Shown here one piece after another: positions 13,968-23,760 of a stretch of DNA of 64,000 bases. The notes beneath the pieces are model-generated. The model did no database searches. It had not been told where the DNA came from and was given only the letters and a program-made list of their open reading frames with translations. Origin of the DNA: Nitrobacter winogradskyi Nb-255 (GTDB lineage: Bacteria; Pseudomonadota; Alphaproteobacteria; Rhizobiales; Xanthobacteraceae); NCBI RefSeq assembly GCF_000012725.1, contig NC_007406.1, positions 1,578,001-1,642,000 on the forward strand. Reading direction: 5' to 3'. Each line of letters begins with the position of its first letter. Positions within the stretch are counted from its first letter, which is position 1. Position numbers and translations under genes: made by a program.

Positions 13968-14771
13968 TCAGGCCGGATCGATCGTGAGACGCATCCCGTC
14001 ATACGCCGGCGTGACATTCGTAGGAAGCTCCCGCCGCAGGATTTCGTAATCCAGATCGGAATGCATGTTGGTGATCACGGCGCGTCTGGGCTTGAAGCGG
14101 TCGATCCAGGACAACGCATCGGCGACGCTGAAATGAGTAGGGTGCTGCGCGTAGCGCAGCGCATCGACGATCCACAGATCGAGATTTTTCAGAGCAGGCC
14201 AGCTTTCTGGCGGAATATCGCAGAGATCGGGCGTATAAGCGGCGTCGCCGATCCGATATCCCAGCGCCGTGATTTGACCGTGCCGCACCAGGAAGGCCGA
14301 CAATGTGAGCGCGCCGCCGCTGCCGTTGATGGTCCTGCTTTCGCCCGCCTCGATCGAGCGTTGCTCCAGTATCGGCGGATAGAAGCTGCCTTCGGGTGTC
14401 TCGAAGCAGTACGCAAAACGCTGCATGACATCCACGGCCGTGGACTTATTGAGATAAACCGGGATCCGCCGGCCCTGATGCAGGACGACCGAGCGGAGGT
14501 CATCGATCCCGTGAGTCTGGTCGGCATGTTCGTGGCTCAGGAACACCGCATCGATATGATCGACATTGGCGTCGATCAACTGCTCACGCAGGTCAGGCGA
14601 GGTGTCGATCACAACGCGCGTCGTGCCCTCCTCCGAGGTGCGTTCGGCCATGAGCGAGCAGCGACGGCGGCGGTTCTTCGGATTCGCGGGATCGCAGGCG
14701 CCCCAGCCCATTGCCGGGCGTGGCACGCCGGCGGACGAGCCGCAGCCGAGAATGGTCAAGGTCAGCGTCAT
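13968..14771 (-). CDS. Metallo-beta-lactamase-fold hydrolase, PhnP-like
   Basis: This 267-residue protein starts with LTILGCGSSAGVPRP and contains the metal motif SHEHADQTHG, with later metal ligands (DALRY...HPTHFS, NMHSDLD). It resembles PhnP-type phosphodiesterases of the MBL fold, and this group is often encoded after tatD. It overlaps tatD by 4 bases and is probably translated with it. The in-frame extension upstream falls inside tatD and was rejected. The substrate is unknown. Confidence 0.88.
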   Translation of the reverse strand: MTLTLTILGCGSSAGVPRPAMGWGACDPANPKNRRRRCSLMAERTSEEGTTRVVIDTSPDLREQLIDANVDHIDAVFLSHEHADQTHGIDDLRSVVLHQGRRIPVYLNKSTAVDVMQRFAYCFETPEGSFYPPILEQRSIEAGESRTINGSGGALTLSAFLVRHGQITALGYRIGDAAYTPDLCDIPPESWPALKNLDLWIVDALRYAQHPTHFSVADALSWIDRFKPRRAVITNMHSDLDYEILRRELPTNVTPAYDGMRLTIDPA

Positions 14772-15559
14772 GCGGCGGCGTCCGGATGCGGTACCTTGGA
14801 GAACAGCCGAAAGAAATTCTCGGTGGTTTGTCGCGAGATGTCGTCGAATGAAACGCCGCGCGCGTCCGCCAACACCTTCGCGGTCTCCACGACATAAGAG
14901 GGCTCGTTGCGCTTGCCGCGAAACTTGCCAGGCGCAAGATACGGTGCATCGGTCTCGACCAGGATGCGATCTGCGGGTAGTTCCGCGGCGAGCGCGCGCA
15001 ACGCGTCGGATTTCTTGAAGGTCAGAATTCCGGTGAAGCCGATATACAATCCGAGCGCGACCGCTTTCATCGCGAGTTCGCGGCCACCCGTGTAGCAATG
15101 CAGCACGGCGCGAAAAGCGCCCTTCGCCATTTCCTCATCGAGGATATGACCGCAGTCCTCGTCCGCCTCGCGGGTGTGGATCACCAAGGGTAAACCGGTC
15201 TCGCGTGCGGCTGCGATGTGAGTGCCGAATCCCCGCGCCTGCGCAGCGTGCGAGCCGTGCTCGTAGAAATAATCCAGCCCCGCCTCTCCCAGCGCGGCGA
15301 CTTTTGGATGGCGTGTCAGCGCGATGAGTTCGTCGATCGAAATGCCGCCCTCTTCGTCGGCATGATGCGGATGGGTGCCGACCGAGCAATAGACATCCGG
15401 AAACCGTTCCGCGATGGCGAGCAGTTTCGCCTGCTCCCTCACCCGCGTTGAAATTGTCACCATGCGCCCTACCCCCGCCGCTTCAGCGCGCGCGACCACG
15501 GCGTCGAGTTCATCGGCGAAATCGGGAAAGTCCAGATGGCAGTGGCTGTCGACAAGCAT
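14768..15559 (-). CDS. tatD: TatD-family metal-dependent DNase
   Basis: This 263-residue TIM-barrel hydrolase has DSHCHLDFPDF, VIHTREAD, LHCYTGG and ETDAPYLAP, the full set of metal-ligand motifs of the TatD family. Members are 3'-5' exonucleases or D-aminoacyl-tRNA deacylases. It sits between metG (15 bases upstream) and the MBL-fold gene (overlap of 4), which is a widespread cluster in Rhizobiales. Confidence 0.94.
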   Translation of the reverse strand: MLVDSHCHLDFPDFADELDAVVARAEAAGVGRMVTISTRVREQAKLLAIAERFPDVYCSVGTHPHHADEEGGISIDELIALTRHPKVAALGEAGLDYFYEHGSHAAQARGFGTHIAAARETGLPLVIHTREADEDCGHILDEEMAKGAFRAVLHCYTGGRELAMKAVALGLYIGFTGILTFKKSDALRALAAELPADRILVETDAPYLAPGKFRGKRNEPSYVVETAKVLADARGVSFDDISRQTTENFFRLFSKVPHPDAAA

Positions 15560-15573
15560 CGGCGTTCAACGGT

Positions 15574-17652
15574 TCAGGCTGAAGGCGGTTCGACATAGCG
15601 CGGAAACACCGGGACCGGCGCCGGCAAAGCCGATCCCGGTCTGATGCGGATGTCGCCGCCGAGCATCGCAAAATTCCGCTCGTCCGCGGGAATGCCGAGA
15701 ATGTCGAGAAGCTTCGCACAGGCGGCAGGCATCGCGGGCTGCGCCAGGATAGCGATCTGGCGCACTACCTCGGCGGTGACATATAGCACGGTCTTCTGCC
15801 GCGCCGGGTCGGTCTTGGCCAGGGCCCAGGGCGCTTCGCCTGCAAAATAGCGGTTGGCTTCGGCGACGACGGACCAGATGGCATTGAGGGCCTGATGAAT
15901 CTGCTGCGTATTCATCGCCTCACGCGCGATCGCGATCATGCCGTCCGCCTGTGCAAGGATCGCCTTGTCGGCGTCGCTGAAATCGCCGGGCTCGGGCAGA
16001 ACGCCGCCGTGCTGCTTGGCGATCATCGACAGCGAGCGTTGCGCGAGGTTGCCGAAGTCGTTGGCGAGGTCGGCATTGATGCGCGCCACGATCGCCTCGT
16101 GGTTGTAGCTGCCGTCCTGTCCGAAGGGCACCTCGCGCAGGAAGAAGTAGCGCATCTGATCGACGCCATACTGCGCGGCAAGGCTGAAGGGATCGACCAC
16201 ATTGCCGACCGACTTCGACATTTTCTCACCGCGATTGAACAAGAAGCCGTGCGCATACACCCGCTTCGGCAACGCGATTCCCGCCGACATCAGGAAGGCA
16301 GGCCAGTACACCGCATGAAAGCGGATGATGTCCTTGCCGATGATGTGGATATCGGCCGGCCAGAAGCGCCAGTTGCTCTCGTCCTCGTCCGGAAAGCCGA
16401 CGCCGGTGATATAGTTGGTCAGCGCATCGACCCAGACGTACATGACGTGCTCGGGATCGCCGGGAACCTTGACGCCCCAGTCGAAAGTGGTGCGCGAGAT
16501 CGACAGATCCTTCAGGCCGCCCTTCACGAAGCTGACGACTTCGTTGCGGCGGGAATCCGGACCTATGAAGTCCGGCTCGCTTTCGTACAATGCAAGAAGC
16601 CTGTCCTCATAGGCCGAGAGCTTGAAAAAATAGCTCTTCTCTTCCACCCATTCGACGGGCGTACCTTGCGGGCCGCGCCGCACGTTGTCCTCGCCGACGA
16701 CCGTCTCGTCCTCCGCGTAATAGGCTTCGTCGCGCACCGAGTACCAGCCGGAGTAGTTCGACAGATAGATGTCGCCGTTCCCGGCCATGCGCTTCCAGAT
16801 GTCCTGGACCGAGCGATGGTGTGCCGATTCCGATGTGCGAATGAACCGGTCGAACGAGATGTCCAGCGCCTCGTCGAGTTTCCGTAGCAACTCCGCGTTT
16901 CGCGTGGCGAGTTCAAGCGCTGATATGTTTTCCCGTTGCGCCGTCTGCACCATCTTCTGGCCGTGCTCGTCGGTGCCGGTCAGGAAGAACACATCCTTGC
17001 CGTCGAGCCTTTGGAAACGCGCGAGCGCGTCGGTGGCGATGGCCTCATATGCGTGGCCGATGTGCGGCGCGCCGTTCGGATAAACGATGGCTGTGGTGAT
17101 ATAGAACGTATCGGCTCGCGATGACGCCGGACTCGAGGGAAGCGATGCAGCGGCCGTATCGACCTTGGCGGCAACCTTGCGCGGTGCTCGCGGCTTTGTC
17201 TTTTTCACCGGAGGCGTTGTAACGGATCGCTTCCGCGCGGCCTTTTCTGGTGCCGCTTTCCTCGGCGCGGTTTTTCTCGGCGTCACTTTCTTCGCCGTGG
17301 GTTTCTTTGGCGCGACCTTCTTCGACGCTGTCTTCTTGGACGCGACCTTCTTCGGAGTTCTTGTCGCCGGCTGCTTTTTAGCCGGTTTCCTGGCCGCTTT
17401 TCTGACCGTCCTCTTGGTGGTTTTCCTGGCCGCTTTCTTGAGTGTCTTCTTCTTCGCCGCCTTTCTAGCCGGCTTCGGCCCGCGCGCTGTCGTCGTCCCC
17501 TTCGCGGGCGTCTTCTTGCGTTTGGTGGTCTTCTTAACCGCCGTCTTGCCGCGCGTTTTTGCTTTCGGGTTACGGCCGGTGGCGGCGGAGCGCGGCTTGC
17601 GGGATTTCACGCGAGGTTTCTTGGCCGTTTTCTTCTTAGCGGGAGCCACCAC
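15574..17652 (-). CDS. metG: Methionyl-tRNA synthetase with long lysine-rich N-terminal tail
   Basis: The catalytic part begins near residue 180 ([15 protein letters not shown]). It shows the HIGH-type motif PHIGHAYEA and KMSKS in [11 protein letters not shown], so the enzyme charges tRNA-Met. Before it are about 178 residues of Lys/Ala/Pro/Thr repeats ([25 protein letters not shown]) resembling histone-H1-like tails. The whole protein is 692 residues, against about 515 for a typical family member. The chosen GTG has AAGGA five bases upstream. The only in-frame internal start I found, a GTG near residue 149, has no ribosome site and still leaves a basic tail. It overlaps nothing; holB lies 64 bases upstream. 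Confidence 0.9.
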   Translation of the reverse strand: MVAPAKKKTAKKPRVKSRKPRSAATGRNPKAKTRGKTAVKKTTKRKKTPAKGTTTARGPKPARKAAKKKTLKKAARKTTKRTVRKAARKPAKKQPATRTPKKVASKKTASKKVAPKKPTAKKVTPRKTAPRKAAPEKAARKRSVTTPPVKKTKPRAPRKVAAKVDTAAASLPSSPASSRADTFYITTAIVYPNGAPHIGHAYEAIATDALARFQRLDGKDVFFLTGTDEHGQKMVQTAQRENISALELATRNAELLRKLDEALDISFDRFIRTSESAHHRSVQDIWKRMAGNGDIYLSNYSGWYSVRDEAYYAEDETVVGEDNVRRGPQGTPVEWVEEKSYFFKLSAYEDRLLALYESEPDFIGPDSRRNEVVSFVKGGLKDLSISRTTFDWGVKVPGDPEHVMYVWVDALTNYITGVGFPDEDESNWRFWPADIHIIGKDIIRFHAVYWPAFLMSAGIALPKRVYAHGFLFNRGEKMSKSVGNVVDPFSLAAQYGVDQMRYFFLREVPFGQDGSYNHEAIVARINADLANDFGNLAQRSLSMIAKQHGGVLPEPGDFSDADKAILAQADGMIAIAREAMNTQQIHQALNAIWSVVAEANRYFAGEAPWALAKTDPARQKTVLYVTAEVVRQIAILAQPAMPAACAKLLDILGIPADERNFAMLGGDIRIRPGSALPAPVPVFPRYVEPPSA

Positions 17653-17716
17653 GAATTCCTTATGAAGCAGGCTGGAGGTCGAGAACAACGTCGAGAACAA
17701 TCTTGGGCGGAATGTT

Positions 17717-18757
17717 TTACCGCGTTGCTTCCGCGAGAAGCCCGAACACCGAAAAAACCAAGGGTTTTCGTTCGAGATTATAGGTCTCTGTCTCGCGCGC
17801 GGTATTGTTGATCTTTTCCCATACCTCCGCGAGCCGTGCAAGACGAGGAAGATCGGCGTTCGCGTCGCTGATGCGAAGTCGCTCGCCCATCCAGCGGTCC
17901 ACACTGTCGATAAACGCGCCAAGCGCGGCGCGATCGCTGCCGCTGATGGCGTCGCCGAGCGCGTGGAGTTCGCCGGGGTCGATGTGCGGAAGGTTGTTCA
18001 ACAACGCCGTCGTGCGTTGATGGAGCTTCAGCGCGCCGCCTCCCAGGAGCGCCAGCGCCCGCGCGACGCTTCCCTCTGCCGCTCCGGCGACATTCCGCAA
18101 GGACGCATCGTCGGGCGCGATACCGGCCGCTGCCGCGGCCGCGCTGATCACATCGCTCGCCGCCAGCGGGCGCAGCATCAGCTTGCGGCATCGTGATTGC
18201 ATCGTCGCCAATACCCGCGCCGGAGCATGGCTGATCAGGAAGAACAGCGACCGGTGCGGCGGCTCCTCAAGCACCTTGAGCAGCGCATTGGCGGCGTTGG
18301 GGTTGAGTTCGTCGACGGGATCGACGATGCACACCCTCCACCCGTTCCCGGTCGCGGTCGATCCGAAAAAGGCGATGGTCTCCCGCGTCTGCTCGACGCT
18401 GATGACCGTGCGCATCACCCCCTTTTCGTTGAGTGTCCGCTCCAGCGTCAGGAGCCCGCCATGCGTGTCGGCCGCGACGTGGCGTATAGCCGGATGCATC
18501 AGGTCCAACTCAAGCGTTTCGGCCGATTGCACCCGCGGTGTAGCGGGATCGGCATGAGCGAGCACAAATCGCGCCATCCGATAGGCCAGCGTCGCCTTGC
18601 CGATCCCCGGCGCGCCGCCGATCAGCCACGCGTGTGGAATGCGGCCGCTGCGATAAGCGTCGAGCAACGTTCGTTCCGCCTCGCCATGGCCGAAAAGCGC
18701 GGTGGTCTCGCGCGGATGTGGAAACGGCGTTTCCGTGGCGGCCGGGCGTGCGATCAT
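17717..18757 (-). CDS. holB: DNA polymerase III subunit delta'
   Basis: This 346-residue clamp-loader subunit of the AAA+ fold has a P-loop-like [16 protein letters not shown] and a Walker-B-like [24 protein letters not shown]. The motif [11 protein letters not shown] follows. It helps the tau/gamma complex load the beta clamp. It overlaps tmk by 4 bases, in the common order dac-tmk-holB-metG-tatD. Confidence 0.93.
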   Translation of the reverse strand: MIARPAATETPFPHPRETTALFGHGEAERTLLDAYRSGRIPHAWLIGGAPGIGKATLAYRMARFVLAHADPATPRVQSAETLELDLMHPAIRHVAADTHGGLLTLERTLNEKGVMRTVISVEQTRETIAFFGSTATGNGWRVCIVDPVDELNPNAANALLKVLEEPPHRSLFFLISHAPARVLATMQSRCRKLMLRPLAASDVISAAAAAAGIAPDDASLRNVAGAAEGSVARALALLGGGALKLHQRTTALLNNLPHIDPGELHALGDAISGSDRAALGAFIDSVDRWMGERLRISDANADLPRLARLAEVWEKINNTARETETYNLERKPLVFSVFGLLAEATR

Positions 18758-19446
18758 GCGCGTGAGGCTTTCGTGGCGGCGTCAGCCGTCAGCGCGCGGT
18801 CGTGCAGGGCCGCCCATACTCTCGCGGCCACCGCGTCGAGGTCTGCGTCGGCATCGATCACCACGCAGCGTTGCGGATCGCTCGCGGCGATCGCGCGATA
18901 GGCGTCGCGGAGTTTGCGGTGAAAAGCAATATCCTCCGCCTCGAAGCGATCCGGCGCGCCGCTGCCACGGCGAGCGGCCGCGCGCTGCAAGCCGACCTCG
19001 ACGGGGACATCGAGGATCACCGTCAGGTCAGGCTTGAGATCGCCGATCGTGACCCGCTCCATCGCGTTCAGCACGCCGGGCAGCACGTTCCCCAATTGAC
19101 CCTGATAGACGCGGGTCGAATCGGCAAACCGGTCGCAGAGCACCCAGATGCCCTGCTCCAGAGCGGGCTTGATGACGGTGTGGACATGGTCATCGCGGGC
19201 CGCCGCGAACAGCAAAGTCTCGGCGTCGGCGCCGAGCAGCTTGCCCACGCCCGACAGGACGAGGTGTCGAATGATTTCGGCTCCCGGCGATCCTCCCGGC
19301 TCTCGCGTGACGATGGCGCGCAGCTTCGCCGCCTGAAGACGTTCGGCCAGAATCCTGATCTGCGTGGATTTACCGGACCCCTCCCCGCCCTCGAAAGTAA
19401 TGAAACGTCCGCGCTGCGAGTCGGCTTTGGGCGTGGCCTGGGCCAT
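18754..19446 (-). CDS. tmk: Thymidylate kinase
   Basis: This 230-residue kinase phosphorylates dTMP to dTDP. The P-loop FEGGEGSGKSTQ, the TREPGGSPGAE motif, the DRF motif in LCDRFADSTRVYQG, and a LID-like RRGSGAPDRFEAED region are all present. The ATG start shares its first base with the stop of the upstream carboxypeptidase gene (TGATG), so translational coupling is likely. Confidence 0.95.
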   Translation of the reverse strand: MAQATPKADSQRGRFITFEGGEGSGKSTQIRILAERLQAAKLRAIVTREPGGSPGAEIIRHLVLSGVGKLLGADAETLLFAAARDDHVHTVIKPALEQGIWVLCDRFADSTRVYQGQLGNVLPGVLNAMERVTIGDLKPDLTVILDVPVEVGLQRAAARRGSGAPDRFEAEDIAFHRKLRDAYRAIAASDPQRCVVIDADADLDAVAARVWAALHDRALTADAATKASRA

Positions 19447-20687
19447 CAGAGTTTCGCGGCGCCTGAGCGCACCGTCCCGACGACAAGCTCGATCACTCCA
19501 TCGAACGCGCGGCGCATGGTCGAGCCGATGCCAACCGCTTTCGTGGCATGAACCGGCATCTCCACCGCTACTTCCCTGCCTCGCCACACCCTGACGACGC
19601 CGATCGGCTGCCCCGGCGCAATCGGCGCGCGGACCGGCCCGGAATAAACGATGCGCGCGATCAGCCTGTCGCCGCCGTTCTTCTGAACCATGACCTGGAC
19701 CGGGTCTGACACGGCCACCTGAACGGAGCCGCTATCGCCGCCAAATACCTTGGCGTAGCCGATCGGCTGTTCCGCGGCGAACAGGGTCCGGACCTCGAAA
19801 TTTCGAAACCCCCATTCCAGCAATTTCCTGGCTGCGGTCAGCCGGTAGTCGGCGCTTTCGAGACCGTTCACGACCACGATCAGCCGCGTGCCGTTCTGAA
19901 CCACCGAGCCGACCAGGCCGTATCCCCCCTCCTTGGTATAGCCGGTCTTGAGCCCGTCGGCCCCATCCATCGCGGCGAGAAGCGCGTTGCGGTTTGACTG
20001 GCGGATCTTGTTCCAGGTGAATTCGCGCTCGCCGAACAGCTTGTAAAAATCCGGGTATGTCAGGATGATGTGGCGCGCCAGCGCCGCAAGCTCCCGAACG
20101 GTCATCTTGTTGTCGGGATGCGGCAGACCACTGGAATTGGCGAAGGTGGAACGGCTCATGCCCAATTCCCGCGCGCGCGCCGTCATCTTTTCCGCGAAGG
20201 CGCTTTCGTGGCCGGCGATGCCCTCCGCGAGCGCCATGCAGGAGTCGTTTCCGCTCTGGATGATCGCGCCGCGCAGGAGGTCCTGGACAGGGATGCGGCT
20301 GTTGATCGCCGCGAACATCGTTGATCCGCCGGAGGGCGCCCCGCCCTTTCGCCAGGTGTTTTCGCTGATGACGTATTCGTCCGTGAGCTTGATCTCGCCT
20401 TTTGTGACGGCGTTGAAAACGACTTCCGCCGTCATCAGCTTCATCATGCTGGACGGTGCACGCAGTTCATCTGCGTTCTTCTCGAAAAGCACGCTACCGC
20501 TTTTGGCTTCGAGCAGAATTGCGGTCGGGGCGCTGGTTTCGTAGATATCTTCTTTCTTCGCTCCCTGGACGCTGTTGTTCGCAGCCAGCACGACTCCGTC
20601 GAGGCTGATCGTGAGGATGGCGGCGGCTACCAGACCGCGCCAGGCGAGCCCCCCGCGTCTGTCGGGCGTGGAAGATCTGGTTGTCAT
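19446..20687 (-). CDS. D-alanyl-D-alanine carboxypeptidase, penicillin-binding
   Basis: This 413-residue periplasmic enzyme trims pentapeptide stems of peptidoglycan. It has an N-terminal signal or anchor segment (GLVAAAILTISLDGVVLA) and the three serine-peptidase motifs in order: SMMK, SGN in SGNDSCM, and KTG in LKTGYTKEGG. A PBP5-like C-terminal beta domain follows. It is the first gene of the minus-strand cluster running to the MBL-fold gene. It could be named dacF, dacC or dacA; I cannot tell which. Confidence 0.93.
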   Translation of the reverse strand: MTTRSSTPDRRGGLAWRGLVAAAILTISLDGVVLAANNSVQGAKKEDIYETSAPTAILLEAKSGSVLFEKNADELRAPSSMMKLMTAEVVFNAVTKGEIKLTDEYVISENTWRKGGAPSGGSTMFAAINSRIPVQDLLRGAIIQSGNDSCMALAEGIAGHESAFAEKMTARARELGMSRSTFANSSGLPHPDNKMTVRELAALARHIILTYPDFYKLFGEREFTWNKIRQSNRNALLAAMDGADGLKTGYTKEGGYGLVGSVVQNGTRLIVVVNGLESADYRLTAARKLLEWGFRNFEVRTLFAAEQPIGYAKVFGGDSGSVQVAVSDPVQVMVQKNGGDRLIARIVYSGPVRAPIAPGQPIGVVRVWRGREVAVEMPVHATKAVGIGSTMRRAFDGVIELVVGTVRSGAAKL

Positions 20688-20810
20688 GATACGGTCCCGA
20701 GCAGACCCTTTTATCAGTTGGGGTGATCGCGAACAACATGGGCCCGCGCGCGTGAAGGGCCGGATAAATCACAGCAGGCTTAGGGGGTTTCCCCAGGAGG
20801 TGAGCGGCGC

Positions 20811-21650
20811 TTAATAGAGCCCTCGGGCCGAGAATTCGCTCGGTCCGCTCTGGTCCGCCGGCGCATAAGCGGCGACCGGGTGGACACGGCCCGTAACATC
20901 GCCCTCACCGTATGAAACCTCTCGCCGACCATCAGATTCCTGTCGATGCGTCGAGACACGGCTGGACGCGGAGGTTTCGCCGATCGACGGCCGGAGTTCA
21001 GGAACAAACGGCCGCGCCGAGGCGACCCTGACGGTGGACGGCGACGGCGCGGGAACGCCCGTTCGCAAGGTCGCCATCAATTGCCGATCGTCAGAACCTT
21101 CAAGTGGCGCGCGTCCGACATATTCGACCCGCACCGGCGCGACGCCATTTCGCTTGAACTCCAGCAATTCGGCCGCCTTGTTCGAGACATCGATCAGCCG
21201 GTTACCGTGATACGGTCCGCGATCGTTGACGCGGACGACCAGGGATTTGCTGTTGCCGAGGTTTGTGACCCGGACATAGCACGGCAACGGAAGGGTCGGA
21301 TGCGCGGCAGACAGCGAAGCCATGTCGAAAACCTCGCCGTTGGCTGTCAGGCGGCCATGGAAGGCGTCGCCATACCAGGACGCGAGCCCTTCGGCTTTGT
21401 ATTTGGTGTTTTCCTGGGGAACGTAAACACGTCCGGCGACCGTATAGGGCTTGCCGATCCGGTAAGTCCCGCCGCCTTTTGGCACCGTGTCGCCCGAGGC
21501 AACCACCCGAGGACTGCTCGAAACGCCGTACTTCGGGTCAATCCGGCTGAGTTTGCTCGATGAGCCGCAATTGGCGAGCATCAGACATGCGCCTGCGGCG
21601 GCTAAGGCACGCGCAGCAAGCCGGATTCGATCTGAACCTGATTTCCCCAT
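20811..21650 (-). CDS. rlpA: RlpA-type septal lipoprotein
   Basis: This 279-residue lipoprotein has the lipobox LMLANC near residue 29, then a double-psi beta-barrel domain with GLASWYGDAFHGRLTANGE and RVNDRGPY. The RlpA barrel can act as a lytic transglycosylase on denuded glycans at the septum. No C-terminal SPOR domain is seen; the tail is Ser/Arg-rich and low in complexity. It lies 123 bases upstream of the carboxypeptidase gene, both in cell-wall metabolism. Confidence 0.9.
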   Translation of the reverse strand: MGKSGSDRIRLAARALAAAGACLMLANCGSSSKLSRIDPKYGVSSSPRVVASGDTVPKGGGTYRIGKPYTVAGRVYVPQENTKYKAEGLASWYGDAFHGRLTANGEVFDMASLSAAHPTLPLPCYVRVTNLGNSKSLVVRVNDRGPYHGNRLIDVSNKAAELLEFKRNGVAPVRVEYVGRAPLEGSDDRQLMATLRTGVPAPSPSTVRVASARPFVPELRPSIGETSASSRVSTHRQESDGRREVSYGEGDVTGRVHPVAAYAPADQSGPSEFSARGLY

Positions 21651-21809
21651 CCGTCCCCAAGTCCCGATCCCTGGCGGGACTGCCCCACTTCACAGCGCCA
21701 GTCAGCATGATCATGATACGGTCACGACCATACCAAGTCGTGAACATATCGCAGCGCAAAGACGGCGGAAATACGGTAACGAGCCGGGAGGGATAAAACG
21801 AGTGGTAAA

Positions 21810-22106
21810 TCAGGAGTTGCGACTGGGAGCGTCGAAGCCCGCTTCGGCGGTGGGCTGATCGAATGCAACCCCGATCCGGTTCTGTTTGGTCCAGATGACC
21901 CGGCAGCCTCGAATGACCCGATCCTTTTCGGTCATGAGTTGGAAACTCAATGGGACAGAGGCGGGATTTGGGACTTCAAGGGCGGCTCCCTCTGGAGATA
22001 CGTTCAACAGTCGGCACCGCATGCTGAATCCGCCCATCGAAATGTAGGCCGGTTCGTCGATTTCGACGCGCGGATGTTTACGGCGGTCTTCAGTTGGGGA
22101 GTTCAT
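21810..22106 (-). CDS. Single-domain PilZ protein
   Basis: This 98-residue protein is a stand-alone PilZ domain. It has RRKHPR (RxxxR) near the N-terminus and NVSPEGAAL (D/NxSxxG), the residues that bind cyclic di-GMP in this family. The partner or output is unknown. It is the last chromosomal gene before the integrated element. The 520 bases between it and the tRNA fragment (22,107-22,627) hold only a degenerate dispersed repeat and no gene I can support. Confidence 0.85.
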   Translation of the reverse strand: MNSPTEDRRKHPRVEIDEPAYISMGGFSMRCRLLNVSPEGAALEVPNPASVPLSFQLMTEKDRVIRGCRVIWTKQNRIGVAFDQPTAEAGFDAPSRNS

Positions 22107-22211
22107 GGCCTGTCCGTCTGCTTCTGCGTCCGGTTTATAGCGTCATCATAGTCGTCATCCGAACGCTCCTTCGCATTCTGCGGTTGGAATGATTCTATCT
22201 CGGGCAGCCCT

Positions 22212-22305
22212 ATAGCGTTTTCAGGCTAGGCGGAAAACGGGTCGCAAAGGAAGGCGCGTCAACTCAGGATCATCGAGCCCCGCTTCTGATTTCCTTACGA
22301 GAGAA
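22212..22305 (+). repeat. Dispersed hairpin repeat, degenerate copy D
   Basis: Weaker copy of the family: TATAGCGTTTTC, then GGCGCGTCAACTCA and GAGCCCCGCTTCTGATT are recognisable. The right arm of the hairpin is lost, replaced by TTCCTTACGAGAG. The rest of 22,107-22,627 shows nothing else. Confidence 0.5.
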
Positions 22306-22627
22306 TAGGATTCTGCGAAGCGCGGCCACCCGTAGACGTTTCGACAGTACGTCCCTCACCTCGTACGGGTCGCGACAGGTTAGATGACGACTTAGGGGTA
22401 CAGGAGGAATATGGGGAGCGGTTTAAGATCCAGATCTACAATTTAGTCTATTTCTGTAAGGGTCTTTCGTTTCGGAGTTGCCCTTTCGCTGAAGGAAGGA
22501 TGGCCTCTTCACTGTTTTCATTTCGCTATCAGCTATGTTCGACGGTTTGAGCAACGGTTTCGAGCATTCACTCCGTCTGCAATTGCGCTCGAGCGGGGGG
22601 TGCGCTAATCGGTCGAAGTCTTGGATT

Positions 22628-22668
22628 CGGAAGGGTGGCCGAGTGGTTTAAGGCACCGATCTTGAAAA
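22628..22668 (+). repeat. attL: 5' half of tRNA-Ser
   Basis: It matches the first 40 bases of the intact tRNA-Ser at 41,556, plus one base before it, with G to A at 22,659. Identity stops inside the anticodon loop after TCTTGAAAA. The tRNA is broken here, so this is the displaced original 5' half. A 12-bp stretch just inside the element (22,679-22,690) is the inverse of CTACACGGAAGG at 41,550-41,561, possibly part of an integrase arm site. Confidence 0.85.
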
Positions 22669-22744
22669 ACTATTTTTGCCTTCCGTGTAGTCCACGCTTG
22701 TCTAAGAACGTCCCGTTTCGTTGACGTTTCCGGGACGAAACCCC

Positions 22745-22972
22745 CTACCCGGCCCGCTTTGTCCGGGTCCGTTTCGGGGAGTTGGGTGCCAATTGCGGTG
22801 CCATATCATCCTCATCATCAACAGGAATGTAGACTCCGTTCTCTTTCGCCGCCGCGAAAACTTGGGTCTTCACCCTTTCCGCATTTTCCGCCAAGTACGT
22901 CACGTCCACCACCAAGGACATAAGCAGGCGTTGCGTGAAATTGGCTTCTGCGTCTTCGGTTTCCTTGGGCAT
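22745..22972 (-). CDS. Small hypothetical element protein
   Basis: This 75-residue acidic-then-basic protein (MPKETEDAEANFTQ... ending SPKRTRTKRAG) has no family I recognise. The ATG was chosen over an in-frame GTG six bases upstream. It is the left-most gene of E1 and reads towards attL. The divergent AT-rich region upstream, with an 11-bp inverted repeat, probably carries its promoter. Confidence 0.55.
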   Translation of the reverse strand: MPKETEDAEANFTQRLLMSLVVDVTYLAENAERVKTQVFAAAKENGVYIPVDDEDDMAPQLAPNSPKRTRTKRAG

Positions 22973-23079
22973 CGTCACAACTCCAATGGGCCACCATGGC
23001 CGCGATCGGAACGTAGCGGAATCACTTCAGAGGTCAATTCTTGATATTTCTCTAAGTATCTGTAATATAATGGTTATAT

Positions 23080-23131
23080 GTTGACAAACTGCATTGATGT
23101 AGTAAGTTAGCGCATCACGTAGTTTGTCAAC
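23080..23131. promoter_or_regulatory. Perfect 11-bp inverted repeat with promoter-like boxes
   Basis: GTTGACAAACT (23,080-23,090) and AGTTTGTCAAC (23,121-23,131) are perfect inverted copies 30 bases apart, in an AT-rich gap of E1. Each arm contains TTGACA. On the plus strand a TAAGTT lies 16 bases after it. This looks like an operator overlapping facing promoters; the protein that binds it is unknown. Confidence 0.5.
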
Positions 23132-23143
23132 CAACGAAAAACA

Positions 23144-23695
23144 TCAGAAACTGCTCGGATTCTTCAAGCATTCATCTGCCACTTCTAAGAATGTCTCGAC
23201 TAGGTGCGGAGCTCTAGGACCAATTTCGCCCTCTGGAATGATATATTTCAACGCGAATTTCGTTTCCGGTGAGTGCAAGCGGGACAGGTCTCGCAATGAG
23301 CATTCGATTGCTTCGTCGGGCTTTTCGGCAAACGCGTCCCGGTATTTCCCCGACGCTCTAGCTTCCTCCCAAGTTAAGGACGCGATCCGAAAAACTTTGG
23401 CGCGGATCTCGGCATTGCAATCAGCCAACCACAGTTTTTGAATGTCGTGCCTAAACTCCTTTCTGACCTCCTCAACGTCACCACTGGCACGCACGAGAGG
23501 GGCTTTTAGTAACACCTCAATCCCATGCGCGATCAAATGAAGCGTCGGCACTTTGATAATGGTCCGCTCGCTTTGCACCAGTATGCTAGCTGCGTAGAGA
23601 TACTGTTTCGCGCGAACGACAAACTGCATGTCAGGGCGGTTTAAGAAACGTCTCGTCTCTTCCTCTGCTTGCTCAAAATAATCCATATGGCGCAT
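23144..23695 (-). CDS. Hypothetical protein, possibly HEPN-like helical
   Basis: This 183-residue, mostly helical protein is from an ATG (MRHMDYF); a TTG start at 23,731 is also possible. The stretch LIAHGIEVLLKA followed by RKEFRHDIQKLW recalls HEPN-type four-helix proteins, where a helix with an AHxxE pattern is followed by a GHD/L motif. The canonical RxxxxH is not obvious, so catalysis is doubtful. It lies beside attL, outside the virion genes, where accessory cargo is often found. Function is unknown. Confidence 0.55.
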   Translation of the reverse strand: MRHMDYFEQAEEETRRFLNRPDMQFVVRAKQYLYAASILVQSERTIIKVPTLHLIAHGIEVLLKAPLVRASGDVEEVRKEFRHDIQKLWLADCNAEIRAKVFRIASLTWEEARASGKYRDAFAEKPDEAIECSLRDLSRLHSPETKFALKYIIPEGEIGPRAPHLVETFLEVADECLKNPSSF

Positions 23696-23760
23696 GCGGT
23701 ACCCCCGCCTAAGCAATTTCCGACTCGACAATCGTTCTCTTTATGTTCTAATTTCCCGCC

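Noticed and set aside
15895-17665. Plus-strand frames opposite metG, including a hydrophobic one at 17,165-17,665
   Set aside because: The hydrophobic run is only the complement of the lysine-codon repeats (AAG read as CTT), not a membrane protein.
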